Counted from the stretch's first letter, positions 16,464 through 24,350 are shown. The stretch is 33,236 nt of DNA from Treponema sp. (GCA_009782495.1 WRIX01000004.1:18033-51268); one strand, 5' to 3'. Numbers and translations are program-made. The notes: generated by a model from the sequence alone, not told the origin.

Positions 16464-17378
16464 ATGGAAAAAAAATCTGAAAATGTCGAGCGCCTTACAG
16501 ATATAATTGTCCGGTCTCTTGATATATGTACAAAGTACTTAAGCGATGATGTATTTGCCAGACTAAAAGAGATGCAGGACCAGGCAGGGAGTTATCCCGA
16601 TGGAGGAGGGGGGTTAGAACAGCGCATTTACGATGCCATGTTTAAAGACCTTACAATGGCGGAAAAACTCAACCGGCCTTGCTGCCAGGATACAGGGGTG
16701 ATTCAGTTTTTTGTTGAGGCGGGAACGGCTTTTCCTTTCCTGGCAGAACTGGGAAGCTGTCTGAGGGAAGCTGTGATTCGGGCGACTGCTTCGGTTCCCC
16801 TGCGGCCAAACGTAGTGGAAATTTTTGATGAAAAGAATACCGGTGATAATACGGGAAAACATATCCCCTGGATTGATTGGGAAATCGTTTCCGGTTCGGA
16901 TAAAATCCGCCTTTATGTATATTTGGCCGGCGGAGGGTGCAGTTTGCCGGGTTTTGCCAAAGTGTTTATGCCTCTGGAAGGGTACGAAGGAGCCGTTAAA
17001 GCCGTGTTTGATCAGATAGTCGCCCTGGGACCTAATGCCTGTCCGCCCTTGCTTGTGGGCATTGGTCTGGCAGGCCAGGCGGACGTGGCGGCGAAGCTTT
17101 CCAAAAAAGCCCTGCTGCGTTTTATCAGAACACGGAATCCAAATCCAAAAGCGGCGGAACTTGAGGATAAATTGCTTGGCACTCTGAATAGCATAGGCAT
17201 GGGACCGGCCGGATTTTCGGGTAGTAATTCAATAATGGCGGTCCATATAGAGGAAGCAGACCGCCATACCGCCACGTTTGCCGCTGCTCTTTCCACAGGC
17301 TGTTGGGCCCACCGGCGCGCAGTGATCGAAATGAATGCGGATTTAAGCTATAAAGTTGTTTCGCACAAGCGGCTGTAG
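16464..17378 (+). CDS. Class I fumarate hydratase / tartrate dehydratase alpha subunit
   Basis: Iron-sulfur hydro-lyase subunit of the FumA/TtdA N-terminal type, interconverting fumarate and malate or acting on a related hydroxy acid. The three cluster-type cysteines are in CQDTG (near residue 73), ACPPLLVGIG and TGCWAHRRA. RPNVVEIFDEKNTGDNTGKHIPWIDWEIV is the other conserved stretch. The usual GGGSEN is GGGCSLPG here. At 304 aa it is only the alpha half, and no beta-subunit gene follows in the window, so the partner must lie elsewhere or the enzyme is incomplete. The ATG has no Shine-Dalgarno. The gene is divergent from gdhA, with both promoters in a 107-bp gap. Confidence 0.83.
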   Translation: MEKKSENVERLTDIIVRSLDICTKYLSDDVFARLKEMQDQAGSYPDGGGGLEQRIYDAMFKDLTMAEKLNRPCCQDTGVIQFFVEAGTAFPFLAELGSCLREAVIRATASVPLRPNVVEIFDEKNTGDNTGKHIPWIDWEIVSGSDKIRLYVYLAGGGCSLPGFAKVFMPLEGYEGAVKAVFDQIVALGPNACPPLLVGIGLAGQADVAAKLSKKALLRFIRTRNPNPKAAELEDKLLGTLNSIGMGPAGFSGSNSIMAVHIEEADRHTATFAAALSTGCWAHRRAVIEMNADLSYKVVSHKRL

Positions 17379-17420
17379 TGCAACCCTCAATTATTGTTAA
17401 AATGCGGATCTGCCCGTTCC

Positions 17421-17693
17421 TTACCTTCTTGCCCTCGATGCATCAAAAGCCCGGGCGCTTACTTTACAATCCTTCAACCGCGGCTGACCATCACTTCCCA
17501 TATAAAGGCCGCTTTTGTGATTACCCTGAAGTCTTGCACGTATCATATTATCTTTGATTGGACACGCCGCGCATAGCTTGTTAACCGTAGCTCTCCCGAT
17601 CTTAAGTTCAGCCTTTTTTATTATTATCACACATTCGGCACCGCCATGCGTTCCGCCTTCGTAAACATTTTCGTTCTTCTTAAAAATTCCCAT
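17421..17693 (-). CDS. Doubtful small ORF, unknown function (90 aa)
   Basis: I do not recognise this protein (MGIFKKNENVYEGGTHGGAE ... KLCAACPIKDNMIRARLQGNHKSGLYMGSDGQPRLKDCKV). It has four cysteines, including a CAAC pair, and a mixed charged composition that looks more protein-like than the opposite-strand reading. It lies 66 bp downstream of the lipoprotein gene on the same strand and has no clear ribosome binding site. It is the only candidate gene in the 381-base stretch 17379-17759; apart from it I see nothing there except AT-rich sequence and a weak AATGG/CCATT stem near 17735. It could be spurious. Confidence 0.33.
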   Translation of the reverse strand: MGIFKKNENVYEGGTHGGAECVIIIKKAELKIGRATVNKLCAACPIKDNMIRARLQGNHKSGLYMGSDGQPRLKDCKVSARAFDASRARR

Positions 17694-17759
17694 TACTCAT
17701 AATACCACGAAAAAAGCAAATAAAATATTAAATGGCAATAAAAACCATTAAAAATATAC

Positions 17760-18617
17760 TTAAAACCTTGCAAGACGAAAGCCAATGCCGCGGCCCCGGT
17801 AGCCCGGTGTACGGTGACTAAACCGGTTTGCCGAATTACAGTTCTCGGCCGTACTCCACCAGCCTCCGCCGCGGTACGTGCGGAAAAACCCGGAAGGAAC
17901 ACCCGCCGGATCGGTTTCTGCGCCGCTATATGGTCCATGCCAGTCCCAGCACCACTCATACACATTTCCATGCATATCGTATAAACCCCACGCATTGGCT
18001 GTCTTTTTTCCAACCTCATGCGTCTTTCGGTTAGCGTTAGCGCCGTACCATGCCGCAGCCTGAAATGCCGAATCCTCCGTATCACCCGTATTCCATGCCG
18101 TGGTTGTTCCCGCACGGCACGCATACTCCCATTCTGCTTCCGTGGGCAGCCGGTATCCGTTTTTGCTCCAGTCCGCCGTTACCGTTGCACTGGTTATTGG
18201 ATGCCCACTCCCCGGAATTCTGTCAGTTATGGTATAGACCTTTTTCAGTCCTTCCTTTTCGCTCAGCTTATTACAGAATTCCACAGCATCATACCAGGTT
18301 ACCTGTTCTACAGGACGCTTACCCTGTACTTCTCCCGGATCAGCGTCAGTTGAAAAACTACTGGGGTTATTTCCCGTTATCGCCGAATATTGATCCTGCG
18401 TTACCGCATATTTCCCCAGGTAAAACCCTTTGGTCAGCGTTACATGATGAACCGGTTCTGCAATATCTGCCTGCCCCATGCTGAAGGTAAAAGGCGGCGT
18501 ACCGGCTTCGGGTATCCATACCATATCCACTTCAGGGCCGCTTCGGTTCCTGCAGCCGGTAAAGGCCATGATTATCATCAAAGCTGCCGGCACAACGGCA
18601 TTTTTTTGCATTTTCAT
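17760..18617 (-). CDS. Formylglycine-generating-enzyme-like (SUMF1/FGE-sulfatase) lipoprotein
   Basis: Predicted lipoprotein: a short hydrophobic leader ends in AFTGC with the Cys near residue 22. The rest is one C-type-lectin-like FGE domain. It runs from MVWIPEAGTPPFTFSMG through EPVHHVTLTKGFYLGKYAVTQDQY, RPVEQVTWYDAVEFCNKLS, GYRLPTEAEWEYACRAG and WGLYDMHGNVYEWCWDW to the terminal RGGGWWSTAENCNSANR and GIGFRLAR. Many spirochaete members bind ligands or act as non-catalytic surface proteins. I do not see the catalytic two-cysteine arrangement of true FGE clearly, so enzymatic activity is not claimed. An AGGAGA site lies in the loop of a hairpin just before the ATG. Confidence 0.87.
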   Translation of the reverse strand: MKMQKNAVVPAALMIIMAFTGCRNRSGPEVDMVWIPEAGTPPFTFSMGQADIAEPVHHVTLTKGFYLGKYAVTQDQYSAITGNNPSSFSTDADPGEVQGKRPVEQVTWYDAVEFCNKLSEKEGLKKVYTITDRIPGSGHPITSATVTADWSKNGYRLPTEAEWEYACRAGTTTAWNTGDTEDSAFQAAAWYGANANRKTHEVGKKTANAWGLYDMHGNVYEWCWDWHGPYSGAETDPAGVPSGFFRTYRGGGWWSTAENCNSANRFSHRTPGYRGRGIGFRLARF

Positions 18618-18640
18618 AAAGCAATCTCCTGTTGCTTTAT
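18616..18640 (-). promoter_or_regulatory. Hairpin presenting the Shine-Dalgarno of the FGE-like gene
   Basis: ATAAAGCAA (minus strand 18640-18632) and TTGCTTTAT (18624-18616) form a perfect 9-bp stem around the seven-base loop CAGGAGA. The loop is the ribosome binding site, and the last two stem bases are the A and T of the start codon. The structure could regulate initiation or protect the 5' end. Confidence 0.6.
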
Positions 18641-18707
18641 ATACTATCCGTATTTAACACAGAAAAACGAATCAAAAGTATTATATTCGGCTAATGAACC
18701 AAAAGTA

Positions 18708-19607
18708 TCATTTTAATGTATCTGATACAGGAAACAACCATTCCATTTTACAGTACGTACCGTTATAGGCGCTTATGTCCAACCATTCGATAAAATAATT
18801 CGTTTGCGCTGTATATCTTGTCTGCCCGGAAAAAAAAGAATGTATCTTGTTATAGGTACTTCTTGCGGTTACCATAGTTATTTCTTCGTAATGATGTTCG
18901 CCTATATAACGGAACCGGACGCATTGATGCATGGGAATGGTCATACCTTTAAAGCCGTTTGGCACACAGGACAGATTGTCAACCAGAACGGAAGGCATAT
19001 ATTCCACATTTTCTATATTGTTTATCTTTGACAACACATTGATATACCCGATATATATTACGGGAATTATCATATTCGGAATACAGTTTTCTGCTTCTTT
19101 GGCAAAATTAACCGCCAGCTTATTTGGTTCGAGCGCATCTCTTCGATCGTTAAAGTCCGTGAATACATGAGGTTTTCCGATTATGTTAAAAGACGGCATC
19201 ATAACAATCTCCGGCCCGTAAATAATACCTTTACCAAGAGATTGCAGGTCTTTGGGATTAATACGTTCTCTGACGGGTAAAATTAATTTTGCTTTCCGGG
19301 CCTGTCCCGGTGTAGATCCGAATTCCTTAATAAACGCCCGAATGTAGGATTGCTCATGCTGAAATCCGTACTCGTTCGCAATATCTATTATGTGCAAATC
19401 AGTGTTAAACAATGTATCCAGACTATGAGCAAGTTTTCGTCCGCGGATATATTCCATAATCGGCTGTCCTGTGGTCATTTTAAATAATCTTTGCAGATGT
19501 GATCCGGAAAGACGAAACCGCCTGGATAACATATCAATGGACATTTTATCTGACTTGTCACTTTCAACAAGCGTTAATAGTTCTTTTAAGTGATTAATTG
19601 CCTTCAT
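18708..19607 (-). CDS. AraC/Rob-type transcriptional regulator with GyrI-like ligand domain
   Basis: Residues ~15-108 are the double helix-turn-helix of AraC proteins (MSIDMLSRRFRLSGSHLQRLFKMTTGQPIMEYIRGRKLAHSLDTL, then IIDIANEYGFQHEQSYIRAFIKEFGSTPGQARK). Residues ~135-299 form a GyrI-like/effector-binding domain, as in Rob and SoxS-related multidrug sensors (MIIPVIYIGYINVLSK, CVRFRYIGEHHYEEI, YFIEWLDISAYNGTYCKMEWLFPV). The order HTH first, sensor second is the Rob-like arrangement. The ligand is unknown. It is divergent from the GNAT gene, with overlapping -35 boxes, so that gene and itself are natural targets. TATAAT is 11 nt before the ATG and there is no Shine-Dalgarno. Confidence 0.9.
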   Translation of the reverse strand: MKAINHLKELLTLVESDKSDKMSIDMLSRRFRLSGSHLQRLFKMTTGQPIMEYIRGRKLAHSLDTLFNTDLHIIDIANEYGFQHEQSYIRAFIKEFGSTPGQARKAKLILPVRERINPKDLQSLGKGIIYGPEIVMMPSFNIIGKPHVFTDFNDRRDALEPNKLAVNFAKEAENCIPNMIIPVIYIGYINVLSKINNIENVEYMPSVLVDNLSCVPNGFKGMTIPMHQCVRFRYIGEHHYEEITMVTARSTYNKIHSFFSGQTRYTAQTNYFIEWLDISAYNGTYCKMEWLFPVSDTLK

Positions 19608-19618
19608 AAGATATATTT

Positions 19619-19648
19619 ATTATATGAAAAATTGGGAATTATTGACAA
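19619..19648 (-). promoter_or_regulatory. Promoter of the AraC/Rob-type regulator
   Basis: Read on the minus strand: TTGTCA (19648-19643), an 18-base spacer, then TATAAT (19624-19619). The -35 shares five bases with the -35 of the divergent GNAT promoter. The predicted transcript would have only a few bases before the ATG. Confidence 0.6.
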
Positions 19649-19670
19649 TATAGTTTTAAGATTATAGTAT
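19642..19670 (+). promoter_or_regulatory. Promoter of the GNAT acetyltransferase gene
   Basis: TTGACA (19642-19647) is followed by TATAGT (19663-19668, spacer 15) or TAGTAT (19665-19670, spacer 17). GGAG then precedes the ATG at 19688. A perfect -35 overlaps the -35 of the opposite gene. Confidence 0.6.
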
Positions 19671-19687
19671 GAATATTCGGAGAAAAC

Positions 19688-20236
19688 ATGATTACATTAT
19701 TTACAGAAAGACTGCTGATAAGGGATTATGTAATTGATGATTTAAATAATCATCATAAATTATTATCCGATGCTGCTGTAATGTATTATTTACCGGATAT
19801 AAAAACAGAAACTATTGAGCAATCAAAAGAAAATTTGTTAAAAGTTATTAATGATCAGGGATCGAATGAAAGGAAATTGTATCATTTTGTAATTGAAAGC
19901 AAAAATACAAATGAATTTATCGGCGGTATTGGTTATACGGTATTGGATAATACACCTTATGGGAAATTGGTGCATGTGGGATATTTTATTTTAAAACATT
20001 ATTGGAATAAAGGATATACAACAGAAGCATTAAAAAGGATAATAGAATTTGCATTTAATGAAAACAATGTATACAGAATACATACAGGGTGTTTAAAGGA
20101 CAATGTATATTCAGAAAAGATAATGCAAAAATGCGGTTTTATAAAAGAAGCGGAATTTATTGAATATGCATTTCATGATGGAAAATTAAAAGACAGAGTA
20201 GAATACAGAATGTTAAAAAATGACCTTATAAAGTAA
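19688..20236 (+). CDS. GNAT N-acetyltransferase, RimJ/RimL-like
   Basis: Acetyl-CoA-dependent N-acetyltransferase of the ribosomal-protein/small-molecule subgroup; substrate unknown. MITLFTERLLIRDYVIDDL is the typical first strand. FIGGIGYTVLD ... VHVGYFILKHYWNKGYTTEALKRIIEFAF carries the acetyl-CoA-binding motif A (normally R/Q-x-x-G-x-G/A, here YWNKGYTTEA). ENNVYRIHTGCLKDNVYSEKIMQKCGFIKEA is motif B. Length 182 aa is standard. The gene is clearly more AT-rich than its neighbours, suggesting recent acquisition together with, or under, the divergent AraC-type regulator. Its stop overlaps the convergent DeoR gene end by 11 bases. Confidence 0.9.
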   Translation: MITLFTERLLIRDYVIDDLNNHHKLLSDAAVMYYLPDIKTETIEQSKENLLKVINDQGSNERKLYHFVIESKNTNEFIGGIGYTVLDNTPYGKLVHVGYFILKHYWNKGYTTEALKRIIEFAFNENNVYRIHTGCLKDNVYSEKIMQKCGFIKEAEFIEYAFHDGKLKDRVEYRMLKNDLIK

Positions 20237-20999
20237 CGCAAGGTACAATAACAAGCTTTGGGCAGCGTTTTTTGATTTCGCGGGCTTGTTTTTTGGGAAT
20301 TCCATCATCGGTAATAATAATGTCAAACTCTTCGGTTGCAGCATGGCGGGCAAAAAAACGCTTGCCAACTTTTGAAGAGTCAGCAAGGAGCACCGTTGTT
20401 TCTCCCGCTTCCAGCAAGGCCCGCTTAACTATGGCGTCACGGGAGGAAGGGACTGTTGCTCCGTAGTCCGGGTCCAGTCCCTGGGTGCTGATAAAGACAA
20501 AGTCTGCATTAAAATTCCGGTAAAAGTCTGCGGTCATGGTACTGACCACTCCTGCGGAAAGCTCATCGTATTCTCCGGGGGCCAGGATAAGCTTTATTTT
20601 CCTGTTCCCGTGAAGATAGCCAACGGCAGACCATGCTCCGGTAACAATTGTTATGTTGTTGTTTTTAATGCATTTAAAGATTTCGGCAGTACTGGTTCCG
20701 CAGTCAACGATGATCGTATTGCCGTCTTTAATAAGCGCTGCCGCCGCTTCTGCAATATTATGTTTTGCTGCAGCCATGATGCCCTGCTTAAGGGCAAAGC
20801 CCGGCTCAACGCCGGCTCCCCGGTTAAGGTAAGCGCCGCCGTAGTTAGTCGTAACCAGCCCCTGGCTTTCAAACAACTGAAGGTCGCGTCTAATGGTCAT
20901 TGTGGAAACATTAAAACGCTCTGCCAGATTGTTTACTTCAACAGAGCTTAATTCTTCGAGCAGCTGGTAAATCTCCATTCTTCGCTGGGCTGCGTTCAC
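20226..20999 (-). CDS. DeoR-family transcriptional repressor
   Basis: A winged-helix repressor with a sugar-phosphate-sensing domain. NAAQRRMEIYQLLEELSSVEVNNLAERFNVSTMTIRRDLQLFESQGLVTTNYGGAYL is the DeoR helix-turn-helix. The ISOCOT-like effector domain follows (IKDGNTIIVDCGTSTAEIF, NNITIVTGAWSAVGYL, DFVFISTQGLDPDYGATVPSSRDAIVKRALLEAGETTVLLADSSKVGKRFF). I place the start at the GTG at 20999 rather than at 21239: the extra 80 residues of the ORF track are read from the activase gene, and GGAGGG sits just before this GTG. Length 257 aa is normal. It follows the activase stop by one base and so probably autoregulates the glycyl-radical operon in response to a phosphorylated intermediate. Confidence 0.9.
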   Translation of the reverse strand: MNAAQRRMEIYQLLEELSSVEVNNLAERFNVSTMTIRRDLQLFESQGLVTTNYGGAYLNRGAGVEPGFALKQGIMAAAKHNIAEAAAALIKDGNTIIVDCGTSTAEIFKCIKNNNITIVTGAWSAVGYLHGNRKIKLILAPGEYDELSAGVVSTMTADFYRNFNADFVFISTQGLDPDYGATVPSSRDAIVKRALLEAGETTVLLADSSKVGKRFFARHAATEEFDIIITDDGIPKKQAREIKKRCPKLVIVPCVTL

Positions 21000-21000
21000 A

Positions 21001-21795
21001 TTACCCTCCAACTGTAACAGTAAAGCCCCTGCGTTCGGCTTCGGCAACTGCTTCTCCGGTAATTTCTTTCGGGCAGTCTTTTGCCCCTTCCATAGGATCG
21101 GGTATGCCAAGAGCCTTGTATTTCCCTGCGCCCAGTCTGTGCATGGGAAGTATATCGACTTGGCAGATCGCTTTTCCAAGGGACTGTACAAAATCAAGTC
21201 TGTTTTTAAAATCATCTCCGTCATTATAGGCCGGAACAAGTATCAGCCGTATACAAATGCTTTTATTCATGCTGGCCAGGCGTTCAGCATTTTTCAGGAT
21301 AAGCGAGTTGGAAACACCGGTACACCGGCGGTGTATTTCTTCATCAAAAGCTTTTATATCGTACAAAATCAAATCGGCGTTTTCAGCGGCTGTTTGAAGC
21401 ATTTCCCACGGTACATTTCCTGCGGTATCCAGGGCAATGCGGATGTTTTCCTTTTTCAGAAGAGCTGCCGTTTCCGCAGTAAATTCACTTTGCAGAGCCG
21501 GTTCGCCTCCGGAAAACGTGACACCTCCGCCGGATTGATCGTAAAACACTTTGTCCCGAACAAGCTTTTGTACCAACTCTTGTGGGGTAATTGTCTGCCC
21601 GATTGTTTCGGTTGTGTCCTTGTAATAAAGGGTTTGTTCTTTACTTTCGATAAGTTCGGGGTTTGCGCACCACAGGCAGCGCAGGTTGCATCCGGCACAA
21701 AAAACAGTGGAGCGTATTCCCGGACCGTCCTTTGTCGAGTACCCCTGTATTTTGGAGATAAACCCTGCATGGTTGTTTTGACCAGGTGATTCCAT
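21001..21795 (-). CDS. Glycyl radical enzyme activating protein (radical SAM)
   Basis: Generates the glycyl radical on its partner enzyme using S-adenosylmethionine. STKDGPGIRSTVFCAGCNLRCLWCANPEL carries the radical-SAM CxxxCxxC cluster motif. VTFSGGEPALQSEF is the SAM-binding GGE, and RLILVPAYND and VDILPMHRLGAGKY are conserved. The start at ATG 21795 begins MESPGQNNHAG; the TGA of the enzyme gene is one base upstream, so translation is coupled. Between CANPEL and SGGEP there are only ~40 residues without cysteine. The ferredoxin-like two-cluster insert common in activases of dehydratase-type partners is absent, as in pyruvate formate-lyase activase. 264 aa. Confidence 0.9.
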   Translation of the reverse strand: MESPGQNNHAGFISKIQGYSTKDGPGIRSTVFCAGCNLRCLWCANPELIESKEQTLYYKDTTETIGQTITPQELVQKLVRDKVFYDQSGGGVTFSGGEPALQSEFTAETAALLKKENIRIALDTAGNVPWEMLQTAAENADLILYDIKAFDEEIHRRCTGVSNSLILKNAERLASMNKSICIRLILVPAYNDGDDFKNRLDFVQSLGKAICQVDILPMHRLGAGKYKALGIPDPMEGAKDCPKEITGEAVAEAERRGFTVTVGG

Positions 21796-21796
21796 T

Positions 21797-24208
21797 TCAG
21801 TTCCAGTTGAGTTCTGTCCGTTCAATGATTGCATCCTGGGCTTCGGGCATAAGAGTGGAAAAGAGTGCGCAATAACCCGCAACCCGGACCATAAGGTCAG
21901 GATACAATGCGGGATTTTCTTTTGCAGCGCGGAGCATTGCAGAATCCGCAATGTTAAACTGATTGTGAAAAATGTTTTTGTGTCTTCCTGCTTCGATAAA
22001 GCAGGCGAATTTTTCCAGGTTTTCTTCCCCTTCCAGAGCGCCCGGAGAGAACCGCATATTAAGAAGCTGTCCTCCCGCGATACGATCGTTTGGTAATTTG
22101 GAGATTGAATTAATTACCGCAGTCGGTCCTTCTTTGTCCGCACCCAGGCAGGGTGAAGCCCCTTCGTTAAGAGGCTTCCCGGCGAGCCGCCCGTCGGGTG
22201 TTGCGCCGACATCAAAGCCATTGGGAACATAGCTTGTGATATTGGAAGTAGACATCGTGTATCCGCATCCAACAGGGCCGCATCCTGCCCTGTCGGTTTT
22301 GTAATCAGGCAGCAATTCCAGATAGGAATTGTATACATCGGCGACAATCAGATCCGCATAATCGTTATCGTTGCCGAACTTCGGAGCATTGCGGCAAAGA
22401 GAACGGATTTTTTGTCCTTGAGGTCCTTCAAAGTTATCGTTGAGCGCTTGTTTAAGTTCTGCCATAGATAGCACTCTGTCTTCAAAAACAAGTTTTTTTA
22501 CCGCAGCAAGACTGTCACCGACCACTGAAGGGCCTATGTTGGACTGGCTTACATAGTCGTAACGTGCGCCGCCGTTTTTCAGTGTCTTTCCCCGTTCCAG
22601 GGCACAATCAACAGTTGCGGAAGCAAAAGGATCGGCATCGTGGTACTTAAGTGATTGATCGCAAATCAAGTCGCAATCAACGGCATGCTTAAAATAAAAT
22701 GCCAGTGCTTTTTTCCAGGCTGCCCATAATTCGTCATAATTCTGAAATTCCTTTTTTCCAAAATCAATAAGCTGTATTCCGCTTGCGGGGTCTTTTCCGT
22801 TGTTCAGCACTATCTCAAATACTTTGCCAAAGTTGATATATGTCATTCCGGTAGCCCGGTGTCCCCATTTGCCCGGTATGGCAGTTTCTACGCATCCCAT
22901 TGACGCATAGTCTCTGGCAGTTGCAAGATCCATGTCCAGCGTCATCATTGCCTTAACTACTACTTCGTCACAAAAAACAGAAGGCATACCAAAACCTTTC
23001 CTGATAAGCTTTGCGGAATCGAGGATCAGGCTATGAGGTGTCTTTTCCCAAAAACGTACACTAAGGTTCGGTTCGGGCAGACGTGAAAGACTCATTGCTT
23101 CCAGGCACAGGTAGGAGAGATCGTTGGTTCCGTCAGTTCCGTCGCTTTTAACGCCGCCGACCATAAGGTTGGAATAAAGTGGATATCCGCTCGAATACTG
23201 AGTATGATCCCAGGGACGAAGTTTATTAAGCGAATTGGTCATAATAAAAAAATGGGTAATGATTTCCAGCGCTTTTTCTTTGGATATAATTCCTTCGTCC
23301 AGGTCTTTTTTGTAATAAGGATAAATATACTGATCAAAGCGGCCGAACGAAAAAGAATGGCCGTTGCTTTCAATCATCATTAAGAGGTGAGTCATATAGA
23401 CGGTTTGTACCGCTTCGTGGAAATTACGTGCGCCTTCTTCCATAAAAGTTGTAAACATTACAGAAAGGTTTTGCAGTTCCGCTTTTCGTTTAGGGTCGTT
23501 TTCTTTTTCAGCGTCTGTTGCTGCCGCTTTTCCAAGACGTTTTATGTAATGGAGCGCACCTTCCATTGAAATAATTACGGCCTTGTAAAAATTTTTCTGT
23601 TCTGCGCTTAACCCATCCTGAGAAAGTTTTTTATTAGCAATTTCCGCAAGACCTCTGTAGCCTTCTTTTAGTACCAGACTGTGTTCTGGAATAATATGGC
23701 CGTCACCGGACATGGAAATACCGCCGCGGTGGAGTACTCCCTGTTTTTCCGCCTGGCGGTTTATGTCAGGCAGTTTGGACAGGACGTTATCTTTGTGCGT
23801 TTTCCCTTTCCAGTAACTTTCCAAAGCACGAAGCCGGCTTTTTGTATCGCCGGTTATCGTAAAATAATCACCGGAACGTCCTTCAAATTCATCCAGTTCT
23901 TTTATTACCCAATCAAACGAATATTCGGGAAAAACCGGTGCGGCAAAATTACATCGTGCCTGATTTCCCGCAATAAGGGTGTTTTCTTCTATGTATACAG
24001 TCATATTGGCAAGTATTTCGGCTAAAGCCCGGGCTCTGCGTATTACTATTGGTTCGCCTTCTGTCTTTTGGTAGCTGGCAGTGATAATTTCCGCCCGTTC
24101 CGGACAAATGCCGGGTTTTCTTGCGTTCATGTGCTGCTGCAAACGCTTGATCCTTTCAAAATCGCAATCGTTGTTTTGGGGAATAAAACTTAAAAGTTCG
24201 TCAATCAT
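21797..24208 (-). CDS. Glycyl radical enzyme, dehydratase-type (GCVE motif), substrate unknown
   Basis: Anaerobic radical enzyme of the pyruvate formate-lyase/glycerol dehydratase superfamily. The thiyl-radical Cys is C439 in SMGCVETAIPGKWGHRATGM, with E441, the Glu found in dehydratases and related C-O/C-N/C-S lyases rather than formate-lyase. The glycyl radical site is G778 in VRVAGYCALF. Other conserved stretches are FPEYSFDWVIKELDEF, GHIIPEHSLVL, SNGHSFSFGRFDQYIYPYY and MPSVFCDEVVV. Length 803 aa is normal. Glycerol, propanediol, hydroxyproline and isethionate-type activities cannot be separated by eye. It is first in an operon with activase and DeoR regulator. There is no microcompartment gene nearby, and no Shine-Dalgarno. 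Confidence 0.88.
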   Translation of the reverse strand: MIDELLSFIPQNNDCDFERIKRLQQHMNARKPGICPERAEIITASYQKTEGEPIVIRRARALAEILANMTVYIEENTLIAGNQARCNFAAPVFPEYSFDWVIKELDEFEGRSGDYFTITGDTKSRLRALESYWKGKTHKDNVLSKLPDINRQAEKQGVLHRGGISMSGDGHIIPEHSLVLKEGYRGLAEIANKKLSQDGLSAEQKNFYKAVIISMEGALHYIKRLGKAAATDAEKENDPKRKAELQNLSVMFTTFMEEGARNFHEAVQTVYMTHLLMMIESNGHSFSFGRFDQYIYPYYKKDLDEGIISKEKALEIITHFFIMTNSLNKLRPWDHTQYSSGYPLYSNLMVGGVKSDGTDGTNDLSYLCLEAMSLSRLPEPNLSVRFWEKTPHSLILDSAKLIRKGFGMPSVFCDEVVVKAMMTLDMDLATARDYASMGCVETAIPGKWGHRATGMTYINFGKVFEIVLNNGKDPASGIQLIDFGKKEFQNYDELWAAWKKALAFYFKHAVDCDLICDQSLKYHDADPFASATVDCALERGKTLKNGGARYDYVSQSNIGPSVVGDSLAAVKKLVFEDRVLSMAELKQALNDNFEGPQGQKIRSLCRNAPKFGNDNDYADLIVADVYNSYLELLPDYKTDRAGCGPVGCGYTMSTSNITSYVPNGFDVGATPDGRLAGKPLNEGASPCLGADKEGPTAVINSISKLPNDRIAGGQLLNMRFSPGALEGEENLEKFACFIEAGRHKNIFHNQFNIADSAMLRAAKENPALYPDLMVRVAGYCALFSTLMPEAQDAIIERTELNWN

Positions 24209-24217
24209 GTTAATTGT

Positions 24218-24246
24218 ATTATATCACATTTAACAAAAAGAAGCAA
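24218..24246 (-). promoter_or_regulatory. Promoter of the glycyl radical enzyme operon
   Basis: Read on the minus strand: TTGCTT (24246-24241), a 17-base spacer, then a perfect TATAAT (24223-24218), with nine bases before the ATG at 24208. The leader would be about 1-3 nt, so the transcript is probably leaderless. Confidence 0.65.
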
Positions 24247-24350
24247 TTATAAATGTGTTTTTTTGTTGTTTTTGGCGAGCAGGAATGATTGATAGTAGTT
24301 ATTATATGCTCTTATGGGGTAATCTTATCGCATAATGGGTTGCTGACGTA

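Noticed and set aside
17828-18716. Several plus-strand ORFs over the FGE-like gene
   Set aside because: Pro/Ser/His-rich readings opposite a gene with clear FGE motifs; none has a ribosome site.
21000-21239. N-terminal extension of the DeoR regulator (80 residues in the ORF track)
   Set aside because: It overlaps the activase gene out of frame, whereas GTG 20999 has GGAGGG upstream and yields the standard DeoR start.
21796-21951. N-terminal extension of the activase (52 residues in the ORF track)
   Set aside because: These codons are the end of the glycyl radical enzyme gene in another frame; the ATG at 21795 next to its TGA gives the family-like N terminus.
24212-24232. CRP/FNR-type operator before the glycyl radical gene
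   Set aside because: TGTGA is present, but the other half (ACAAT instead of TCACA) does not match, and the site overlaps the -10 box.
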